From AAA164-E04 sp964342825 (lineage in GTDB: Bacteria > Verrucomicrobiota > Verrucomicrobiia > Limisphaerales > AAA164-E04): a stretch of DNA of 64,000 bases. Under the pieces are notes generated by a model that did not search any database, had not been told where the DNA came from, and was given only the letters and a program-made list of their open reading frames with translations. Location: assembly GCA_964342825.1 (NCBI GenBank), contig CAYFHO010000007.1, forward strand, positions 55,697-119,696, given 5' to 3'. Shown one piece after another: positions 1 through 9,800 of this stretch. Position numbers and translations under genes: made by a program. Each line of letters begins with the position of its first letter. The first letter of the stretch is position 1.

Positions 1-1
1 A

Positions 2-1306
2 ATTTTCGATTCCGCAGGGGTTTGCTATACCAATGCTTGCAGACTGGATCCCAATGACTACCAATGGCCGCACATGCTCGGTTATTTGCGCGAACAACAG
101 GGAGCATTGGATGAGGCACTTGGCTTCTACACCCAATCGATGGAGTCCAATCCTCAATATCTCGCCAGCCGTGTTCGTCTTGGAAGAGTTCTTATCCAGT
201 TGAACCGACTTGAGGAGGCCAAACAAATCTTGGGTGTAATGCCCTTGGAGGGACCTCAGGCAGCTGCAGTGCTTCAAAGTGTAGGCGAAATAGCCTTGGC
301 TGAGCAGAAGTATGAAAATGCTATTGCTCCCTTGAAGCGCGCACTCGAGATGGTTCCCGAGGCTAATCGAATCCACTACCTTCTCGGGATGGCTCATCGA
401 GGAATCGGGCAAATTGAGAAGGCGGAAAAGGAGCTTGAATTGAGCGGTCCCATCGGGATTCGCCCCCCGGACCCTCTGGTGGATCAGCTTCCGGACTTGC
501 TTGAGGGGGAAAGGGTTTACCTGATCCGCGGTCGTATGGCTTACGGGGCTGGTGATTACGAGGAAGCGGTTGGGGCTTTTGAAAAGGCATTGGACGCTGC
601 TCCAGAAAGTATAAGGGCCATGGTGAACCTGGCAGCTGCTTTGGTGCGGCTTGATCGACATAGTGATGCGATTCCTCATTTGCGAAAAGCCGTGGAAACG
701 GAACCTGCACATTTCAATGCCAGGTTCAATCTGGGGGTCGTATTGATGCAGCAGAAACTGATTGATGAGGCAATCATCCACCTCAGGCGAGCGGCGGAGC
801 TGATGCCCTCAGATGTCCAGGCAGTTTGGGAGTTGGTGCAGGCTCTCAATTCCAAGGGGTTTGTGCGGGAGGCCATTGATCGACTTTATGGGCTTGGTTC
901 TCGTTTACCAAACGAGGAGAATGTCGTGCTTCAATTGGCACTTTTGCTGCAGAACTCAAATCGGCACGCCGAAGCCGGTTATGTTTTAATGCAAGCCCAC
1001 ACCCGGTTTCCTGATCGAGGTCGCACCGCCCAGATGCTGGTACGCCACTTGGCGACCTGTCCCGACAAAACACTGCGAAACGGTCCGGTGGCACTTGATT
1101 TGGCCAAAATTCTGCACCAATCTCAGCCGAATATCGAAAATGGTGAACTATTAGCCCTCGCTTTATGTGAAAATAATCTTTGTACAGAGGCTGAGCAATG
1201 GGTTAGACAGCTATTTAGTCAATATCAAAATATTCAAATAGCGACAAAAACTCGTCTTGAAACGCTGCTGGCCTTGATTCAGAAGGGTGAGGCATGTCGG
1301 CCTTGA
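2..1306 (+). CDS. TPR-repeat protein, 5' end missing (partial)
   Basis: The reading frame is open from base 2 with no stop, and its first residues already read as a TPR helix pair, so the gene begins before the window; the ATG at 74 is internal. At least six TPR-like units follow, each with the usual small and hydrophobic spacing (for example the unit around EAVGAFEKALDAAPES). No catalytic domain is visible in the 434 codons present. TPR arrays are protein-binding scaffolds. In this phylum such tails often belong to TPR/FG-GAP proteins like the one at 48355-51759, but no FG-GAP motif is seen here. Nothing downstream looks co-transcribed: 262 bases separate it from the next start. Confidence 0.8.
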   Translation: MFDSAGVCYTNACRLDPNDYQWPHMLGYLREQQGALDEALGFYTQSMESNPQYLASRVRLGRVLIQLNRLEEAKQILGVMPLEGPQAAAVLQSVGEIALAEQKYENAIAPLKRALEMVPEANRIHYLLGMAHRGIGQIEKAEKELELSGPIGIRPPDPLVDQLPDLLEGERVYLIRGRMAYGAGDYEEAVGAFEKALDAAPESIRAMVNLAAALVRLDRHSDAIPHLRKAVETEPAHFNARFNLGVVLMQQKLIDEAIIHLRRAAELMPSDVQAVWELVQALNSKGFVREAIDRLYGLGSRLPNEENVVLQLALLLQNSNRHAEAGYVLMQAHTRFPDRGRTAQMLVRHLATCPDKTLRNGPVALDLAKILHQSQPNIENGELLALALCENNLCTEAEQWVRQLFSQYQNIQIATKTRLETLLALIQKGEACRP

Positions 1307-1568
1307 TGAAGTGAAGGGGGGAGTTTGCTTCTCTCGATCAATCGAGTTTTGATTTCATTTTCGTTGGTTTAACCTACTTATTATGAGTAGATTGTTTGCT
1401 GTGATTGCTGAATTCTTCAGCTTGACAGCATGGTGATATTTAAACCTCGTCATCAAGCTTTCAAGCACTACCCGTTGACCGATATTGCGATGAGACTAAG
1501 GTCGGGTTGATTTATCACATTAAATAAAGTTTGACATAACTTTACCTGTGCTCAAGGATGTCTCCGCC

Positions 1569-3029
1569 ATGGAGTTTAGCAAAAAATCTTTTTTTTATAG
1601 TCTAATTGCCGCCATTTGTGCCTCTTCTTCCGCCTCAGCTGACCAACAAATCCTGGATGATCTCATCGTCGCCGGTAGTGCCAGCATTGGTCAGGATTCA
1701 GTGAACGGAGAAAGCTTTGGATTTGATACCCTCCGCCTCAAGGAAAACAATCTTCGTATCCATTTCCAGGATACGAGTAACACAGGATCATTTCCATCAA
1801 GCGACTGGCGGATCGTGATCAACGACTCTGGTAACGGGGGGCAAAATTATTTTGCCATCGAAGATTCTGATGCTGGAACGATTCCTTTTCGGGTTCGGTC
1901 GGGAGCAGGGAATCATGCTCTCTATGTGGATCAGCAGGGTGATGTGGGGCTAGGGACATCCAATCCTATTGTTGAGTTGCACATTGCAAATGGAGATACC
2001 CCAACCGTGCGATTAGAGCAGGATGGCAGCAGCGGTTTTACCCCGCAAACATGGGATATAGCAGGAAATGAATCCAACTTTTTTGTGCGCGATTCAACGA
2101 ACGGAAGTCAATTAAGCTTTCGAATTGAACCAGGTGCTGATGAGGATACTTTGAGGTTAAATTCCGACAACTCCGTTGGTATTGGCACAAGAACAAAAAT
2201 CGGTGATGGTTCATTGAATGTGGATAAAGTGATCAATGCCGGTGTTGGTATTGGTATCAAGGATTCAACTCCGGATGGTGATCTTGATGTTGAAAACAAT
2301 GCCGCCAACTCCGTGGTTGCCTATCCCACCGCAAGCAACTCTGCCTTGGAAGTGACCACCACTGGAGATGATTCAAGCAACAATCCGGTTGGTAGTCTCC
2401 TAGTTCTCAAAAGAGATACCACGGCGACAACAGGTAGCTTGCTCCTCAACACAGACGCTGATGATTTGGTCATTAGGAGTGATTCCAACGCCGGGATTTC
2501 CATTCTTTCCCCGACCAGTGCCACGGCCGCTATTTACTTTGGTGACTCTACTAGTAATTCTTCTGGTGGAATGGTCTATGCACGTAATCCGTTTGCTGGA
2601 GATTCCATGACTCTTCGGGTTGGTGGTTTAAACCACTGGGTCTTGAATCCAAATGGGTCCCTAACAACATCAACTGGTGCGAGTTTATCAACCGGTGGGG
2701 CCTGGGTGGATGCGTCAAGTCGAGAGCTTAAACAAGATATTCGAGATTTATCTCCACAAGAAGCTTTAGATGTTTTGAAGGAAATAAGACCAGTTGAATT
2801 TGCCTACAAAAAAGAACCGGCTGAGCGCAAGGTTGGATTTATTGCTGAAGATGTACCGGACCTGGTTGCTACCAATAACAGGAAAGGGCTTTCTTCGATG
2901 GACATTGTTGGTGTTGTTACCAAAGTTGTTCAGCAACAACAGAGGATGGTCGAGCAACAGGAAGCTACAATAGCTGAGCTTAAATCCAGGCTGTCAGAAT
3001 TAGAAAGTTTGATTCAGTCAAAAAAATGA
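1569..3029 (+). CDS. Exported protein with C-terminal S74 intramolecular chaperone domain
   Basis: The frame could open with GTG at 1548, but the ATG at 1569 is preferred: AAGGA lies about 10 bases upstream, and this start puts a short basic N-terminus directly before a hydrophobic signal peptide ending near SASA/DQ. The middle (about residues 30-375) is Gly/Asn/Ser-rich beta-type sequence. From about residue 383 there is a Peptidase_S74 domain: SSRELKQDI, then a P-V-x-F-x-Y stretch, GFIAEDVP, and MDIVGVVTKVVQ. Residues about 447-486 form a Gln/Leu-rich coiled coil. In phage tail spikes this domain trimerises the fibre and then cuts itself off using a Ser-Lys pair; SSR..K fits that site. The likely role is a trimeric surface fibre. 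No phage genes are nearby. Confidence 0.75.
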   Translation: MEFSKKSFFYSLIAAICASSSASADQQILDDLIVAGSASIGQDSVNGESFGFDTLRLKENNLRIHFQDTSNTGSFPSSDWRIVINDSGNGGQNYFAIEDSDAGTIPFRVRSGAGNHALYVDQQGDVGLGTSNPIVELHIANGDTPTVRLEQDGSSGFTPQTWDIAGNESNFFVRDSTNGSQLSFRIEPGADEDTLRLNSDNSVGIGTRTKIGDGSLNVDKVINAGVGIGIKDSTPDGDLDVENNAANSVVAYPTASNSALEVTTTGDDSSNNPVGSLLVLKRDTTATTGSLLLNTDADDLVIRSDSNAGISILSPTSATAAIYFGDSTSNSSGGMVYARNPFAGDSMTLRVGGLNHWVLNPNGSLTTSTGASLSTGGAWVDASSRELKQDIRDLSPQEALDVLKEIRPVEFAYKKEPAERKVGFIAEDVPDLVATNNRKGLSSMDIVGVVTKVVQQQQRMVEQQEATIAELKSRLSELESLIQSKK

Positions 3030-3109
3030 TAGTGAAACTGAGTTCTGTTAGGGTGAAGAAACTTCCCGAGCTAAATCGTTTTAACATATTAAATTACTTT
3101 CAATAAGAT

Positions 3110-3664
3110 ATGAAAAAATATTTTTTGTTAATTGCTGCCTTCATGATTTTTGCAAAGCAATCTGATTGTCATGGTGCCTTGATTTTAACCATCAATACCT
3201 TGAACGAAGAATACAGTTTTGGTGGCACAGATACCGTTCCAACTGGTAACATTTTCTGGTTTCATAACGCATTAGCCCCCGGAACCAATGAAGAAAATGC
3301 ACCAGGTTTTAGTGGCGGTTTAAATGGTAGATTCGGCGGCACGTCTACTGTCAACGATGCAAATTCAAGGATCGCAACCTATACTGACGAACTTATTATT
3401 CAGCTGTCCACCAGTGCTGGATCATTAACTGGTAATGGTACGACATTTGATTATTCTGGCCTTTCTGCAGGCAACAAAGCCTATTTAGCGGGGTTAAATG
3501 GTGAAACTTTAACGAGCTTTGGTGGTGCAACCGACAATATCGCAGTTACTGTAGTACCAGAACCAAGTGAATATGCCCTGGCTTTCGGTTTGGGGGCAAT
3601 AGTGCTATGTGGTTTTAGGACTTACCATCGCGCAAAACAAGAGAGATCACATCTTGTTACCTAA
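3110..3664 (+). CDS. PEP-CTERM sorting-domain protein
   Basis: A 184-residue secreted protein. It starts MKKYFLLIAAFMIFA (signal peptide) and ends with the PEP-CTERM pattern: VPEPSEYAL, a hydrophobic helix, then a basic tail (RTYHRAKQER). In known systems this tripartite tail is recognised by an exosortase (EpsH family) in the inner membrane, which cleaves and passes the protein to the surface or the exopolysaccharide matrix. The body is Gly/Thr/Asn-rich with no recognised enzymatic domain. No exosortase gene is present in this window, so the enzyme must be encoded elsewhere. An AT-rich leader of about 80 bases separates it from the S74 protein upstream. Confidence 0.8.
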   Translation: MKKYFLLIAAFMIFAKQSDCHGALILTINTLNEEYSFGGTDTVPTGNIFWFHNALAPGTNEENAPGFSGGLNGRFGGTSTVNDANSRIATYTDELIIQLSTSAGSLTGNGTTFDYSGLSAGNKAYLAGLNGETLTSFGGATDNIAVTVVPEPSEYALAFGLGAIVLCGFRTYHRAKQERSHLVT

Positions 3665-3878
3665 TATACCGGACTACTTTTTCCGCGCCGTATTGTTTGT
3701 TTCGAGTCATCTAAAAACAAACTGAGGTGCCCATGTTTTTGAGAGATATGCCTGCTATCGCAAATGAAGATGAGCGCTGCAATAGCAGGAAGTGCCATTA
3801 AGCCTGAAGGGGCAAACAGACTGTAATGTATTTTTTGAACATAAACCTTCACATGAAACCGACTGACAGGAGGCTTCT

Positions 3879-6800
3879 TTGAATTTATCAAAAATCTTTT
3901 CACTGGCAGCCGTCGCGCTGGCATCCATCGTTGCTCAAGCGCAACCTAGCTTCACCAAAAGCTTCTCTCCGTCGAGTGTCGCGATAGGGGCTCCATCCAA
4001 GCTGACCTTTGTCATCGATAATCGAAATGGTGCCAGTAATTTGGTGAATCCTTCATTTACCGACGTATTGCCTGTTGGAATGGTGGTGGCCAATGATCCG
4101 GATGTGTCTTTTGATGGAGCATTTGACGCTTCTGGAAACAATGGGCGCGGAGGCCTGATCAATGTCACGGCAACACCCGGATCAGGACAGGTTGAATTGT
4201 CTACCTCCGGTGTGATAGTGCCGCCTGGTAATGTTGCCAATGTGCATGTCAATGTGACCGCTGCACCTGGAGCGGGAGCTTCCCTTGCCAACAGTGTCAG
4301 TTTGAACGTGAGCGGAGGAGGCCCGATTGGTCCTGCCACCGCCACCTTGAATGTGCTTCAGGGGGTGACCACTTTTTCAAAGACTTTCACTCCAGCCGCG
4401 ATTGCGCAAGGAGGGCGGACCAAACTGGTCTACACCTTTGACAACTCAAGTAACCCTAATATTTCCTACAATCCGGTCTTTACGGATACCCTGCCGCAAA
4501 ACATTGTCATTGCGACACCACCGAATATAACTTTTTCCGGATTCAGTGCGACACCGACTTTGCAGGCTGTTCCTGGCACCGATAAAATTTCTTTATCCCA
4601 ATCTCCTTTTCCTTTTATTTCCATCGCCGCGAATGCTCAAGCAACCATATCGGTGGATGTGATTGGTCAGGCTGTCGGTGAGTTTACAAGTATTTCTGGC
4701 CAGCTTACAACGACTGGACAATTCGGCTTCCCTCAGACCTTTGGTGGGGTGGCCACCGCCAAATTGACTGTGGTTGAAAATGAAGTGCTTGCCTTGACTA
4801 AATCATTCGTCAACGATCCGGTTGTTCCCGGAGGAATTGCTGAGTTGCAGTATACGATCATCAACTTGAGTCGCAGCTTGTCTGCCTCGAGCATCAGCTT
4901 TACCGATGATCTTCAATCTGCCCTGGCAGGTGTCTCTATTTCAGGTCTTCCAGCCAATGGTGTCTGCGGGCCTGGCTCCACAGTCAGTGGAACCACATCC
5001 CTTTCCTTCTCAGGTGGCAGTTTGGCTCCGGGCGAGGTTTGTTCTTTCTCGGTATTCGTGCAATTGCCCGCCAATGTCGAAGGCAATTTCCTATCCACCT
5101 CCAGCACCATAACGGGTAACTATAATGGAGCCATCGTGACCGGACCGGCCGCATCGGACACGCTGTTTATCCAATCCGCACCTGTCCTGCAAATGGTGAT
5201 CAACCCTGATGTTGTGGAGCAGGGAGGGACGACCACACTCGACTTTACCATAACTAATACCAGCGCAACATTTGCCGCAACAGACGTTGCATTTACCGAT
5301 AATTTGACAGCATTCCTCAGCGGAGTGACAGCGACCACATTACCCCCTGCAGGTTTTTGCGGTCCAAGTTCAGTCATATTTGTTCAGGATATTGGCGGTT
5401 CCTCGACATTGAGTTTCAGTGGTGGATCTCTGGCTCCCGGAGCTTCCTGCAGTTTTTCTGTAGGTCTCACACTGCCTGCAGGTGGAACAATTGGTCAATT
5501 TGTCAACACAACGGGTGCCGTTACCGCCGTGGTGGACGGTGTGCCGGTTCAAGGGAATAGTGCTTCGGATACATTGGATGTGTTACCGTTTATTCGACTT
5601 GGAAAAGAATTCGACGCACCCGCCAATCCCGGAGAAGTGGTGGAGGTCATTTATCGCCTGGAACTTGATCAAAATGCCACATTGAACGCCACCGGGATTG
5701 CTTTTTCCGAAGACTTGGATGCTGTTTTGCCAGGTTTGGCACCAGACGGAGTGGTATTTCCAATTGCAGACGTTTGTGGGATTGGATCTTCGCTCGACTA
5801 CGATGCCGGCACGGGTGTCCTAAGTCTAACCGGAGGTCAGCTGTCGCCCGGTGCCAGTTGTGACATCATGGTGCCTTTGCTTGTTCCCTTGTCTGCGTTT
5901 CCTGGTTCGTATGACTTGCCCACATCGACCGTGACCGCTTCTTTCGGGGGTACCTCCACAACCGGACCAAACGCCACGGCTTCGTTGTTGGTACCTGGTT
6001 TGGAATTCACCAAAGAATACCTGAACGCTTCCTATGATCCAGGGGATACCGTCACTCTCAGGTTTCGACTGAGTAATGCCGCAACCTCACCTGCCGCTAC
6101 CGGAATTGTTTTCACGGATCAATTGAGCACCACCGCATTTGGTCAAACCACATTTACTCTTTCCAATCCCACACCCTGTGGAGGCACTGCCACCCTGGCC
6201 GGGACTTTTCTCATTTTTTCAGGAGGTTCACTCAACCCTGGGGAGGTTTGTGAATTTGACGTGAGCTATGTGCTCCCGACAACGGGGGTTGATCAGGGAG
6301 GATACATCAATTCCACATCCAATCTGACAGCCTCCTTCAACGGAACCCAGACGGTGCTGTCGCCTGCGTCGGACACCCTTGTCATCAATCCTCCTGATTT
6401 GGGAGATTTACCGACAGTCACCCTCAACCAGGCTGCAGGTCAGGTTGATCCCACCTCCATTGAGCCTCTTTTGTTCACTGCGGTTTTTTCCGAGCCGGTG
6501 ACCGGATTTGATAACCCTGCCACGGATGTTGTTGTTTCCGGTGCTCCAGTGAGCCTGGCACCTGTCATTGTCATTACCGAACAGGCACCTTTGGACGGGA
6601 CTGTATTTCAGATCGCAGTCAGCAACCTTGACCCACTTGCATCAGGTGAAGTCACCATGGAGATTCCTCCAGTGATAGCCCAATCCATTGCAACTGGGCT
6701 TGGAAACGTGGCCAGCACCAGCGTTGATAACATGATTTTGGTTGAGAGAAAGGACGTGATCCCCCCTGTGATTACTCTCGCAGGAAACGCTCAGATCACT

Positions 6801-9800
6801 GTTGAGTGTAATACAGGTCCATTTATCGATCCGGGTGCCAGCGCTCTGGATGATGAAGATGGTGTTGTTCCTGTCATCGTTGGAGGCGATGTGGTCGATA
6901 CCAGTCAGACCGGAATTTATCAGATCACTTATAATGCCACAGATGCGGCCGGAAATACAGCCATCCAGGTGGTAAGAGATGTCACCGTACTGGACACCAC
7001 ACCACCAGTCATTTCTCTGCTTGGTGACGATCCGCAAACACTCAGCTGTAACAGTCCCTATGTAGAATTGGGAGCTGTTGCGACCGACAGCTGTGACACG
7101 AATTTACGACCCATTGAAATCAATGCCAGTGCCGTTGATCCAAACACCCCAGGGTTTTATCTGGTGACATACAATGCCATTGATGCCAGCGACAATATTG
7201 CTGCAACTGTCATACGAACCGTCATTGTTGTCGAAGATGACGCACCACCAGTGATCACCCTTTTGGGAGATAATCCACAGGTAATTGAATGTCCAAGTCC
7301 ATATGTTGAGCAGGGAGCCACGGCAGTTGATGCCTGTGATCCGAATTTGGGGGCTGTGGTTGTTGATGCCAGCGCGGTGGATGTTAACTCCCCTGGATCA
7401 TACCTCGTTACTTATAATATCAGTGATGCAGCAGGTAACGCTGCAGTTGAAGTCCAGCGAACAGTGATGGTGCAAGACACCACAGCGCCGGTGATCACAT
7501 TGATTGGATCATCGACTCTGGATCTGGAATGTCATGGAGCACCCTATATTGAAGAGGGAGCAACGGTCACCGACGCTTGTGATCCCTCTGTGACTGTCGT
7601 GATTGGCGGGGATGTTGTCGATGTCAACACTCCTGGAGTTTATGTGGTGACCTACAATGCGGTAGATTCATCCAACAATGCAGCGATTGAGCTAACACGA
7701 ACCATTACAGTTTCCGATACCACTGTGCCTGTAATTACGTTGCTCGGAGACAATCCACAATTTCTTGAATGCCCAAGCCCCTACGCCGAATTGGGAGCCA
7801 CCGCTTCGGATGCGTGTGATCCTATTCTGGGAAATGTGGTAATTGATGCCACTGGAGTCAACGCCAGCATACCAGGAACTTACTTTGTCACTTACAACAT
7901 CAACGATGCAACAGGTAACTCAGCCGCTGAAGTCCAGCGAACAGTGATCGTACAAGACACCACAGCACCGGTGATCACCTTGAATGGTTCGCCTTCGGTT
8001 ATTATTGAATGCCAGATTGATAGTTATCAGGAGGAAGGAGCAACAGTTGCTGATACTTGTGATCCCAACGTTGCTGTGGTCATAGGAGGTGATGTCGTGA
8101 ATGCGGGAGTTCCCGGAGTTTACACGGTGACTTATGATGCCACCGATGCTTCAGGAAATGCCGCAGTACAGCTTACCCGCACCGTAACCGTCCAAGATAC
8201 CACACCACCAGTGATCACCCTTTTGGGAGATAATCCACAGGTGATCGAATGTCCAAGTCCATATTTTGAGCAGGGAGCCACGGCAGTTGATGCCTGTGAT
8301 CCGAATTTGGGCGCTGTGGTTATTGATGCCAGTGCGGTGGATGTTAACACCCCTGGGTCTTACCTTGTTACATACAATATCAGTGATGCGGAAGGTAATG
8401 CTGCAGTTGAAGTTCAGCGGACCGTCGTGGTGCAGGACACCATCGCTCCAGTGATCACGTTGATTGGATCATCGACTCTGGATCTGGAATGTCATGGAGC
8501 ACCCTATATTGAAGAGGGAGCAACGGTCACCGACGCTTGTGATCCCTCTGTGACTGTCGTGATTGGCGGGGATGTTGTCGATGTCAACACTCCTGGAGTT
8601 TATGTGGTGACCTACAATGCGGTAGATTCATCCAACAATGCAGCGATTGAGCTAACACGAACCATTACAGTTTCCGATACCACTGTGCCTGTAATTACGT
8701 TGCTCGGAGACAATCCACAATTTCTTGAATGCCCAAGCCCCTACGCCGAATTGGGAGCCACCGCTTCGGATGCGTGTGATCCTATTCTGGGAAATGTGGT
8801 AATTGATGCCACTGGAGTCAACGCCAGCATACCAGGAACTTACTTTGTCACTTACAACATCAGCGATGCAACAGGTAACGCAGCTGTTGAAGTCCAGCGA
8901 ACAGTGATCGTGCAAGACACCACAGCGCCGGTGATCACATTGAATGGGGCATCAACCGTGACCTTGGAGTGTCACTTGGACTCCTATACTGAAGAAGGAG
9001 CTGTTGCGATTGATACGTGTGATCCTTCCGTGAGCGTGATCGTGGGGGGAGATACAGTGGATATAAATACCCCGGGTCATTACGTAGTGACCTACGACGC
9101 TACGGATGCTGAAGGCAATGTGGCAGTTCAAATTACGCGCTCAGTTACTGTTCAGGATACAACAGCACCGAGCATTACCTTGTTAGGGGACAACCCTGTT
9201 GTGCTTGAAACTTTTGAATCGTATGTGGAACCAGGAGCAACAGCCGATGACGCTTGTCATGGCGACCTTACGGCTTCCATCATTATTGACGACAGCGAGG
9301 TTGATATATCAACTCCTGGCAGTTACGACGTTGTTTACACGGTCGTAGATCCAGCTGGAAATACGACCATTAAAACACGAACTGTCCAAGTTCAGGACGC
9401 CATTCCTCCGGTGATCACATTGATTGGAGATCCCAGTATGGTGATCCTGCAAGGCGATCCTTACGTAGAACCGGGTGCGATTGTTTTTGATGAAACGGAT
9501 CCCAATGTTGCCTTGGTGATTGGTGGCGATGTGGTGGATACCTCAGTTATTGGTGTCTATGTTGTGGAATACAACGCGACGGATGCTTCTGGTAACGTCG
9601 CTGAAACACAGACGAGAACGGTGACTGTGATTCCAAGATTCTCAGCCATTGACGGATTGTTTGGTTGTTTGTCCATCCATTTGGAAGATGAGGCTGTAGT
9701 CCACGGAAGTCTGGCTTCTTCTTACCAGGCTAACCTCAACAAACTCACCCAAGTGTCGGGAGACATTATCAGTGTTTTAGGAAACGTGGATATCCAAAGA

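Noticed and set aside
1333..1350. Short palindrome CTCGATCAATCGAG plus TTTT as terminator of the first TPR gene
   Set aside because: The loop would be only two bases and the stem is weak; not convincing.
6762..9632. Regular repeats that could suggest a CRISPR or satellite array
   Set aside because: Period is 240 bases, in frame, and encodes 80-residue Ig-like domains; there is no spacer structure.
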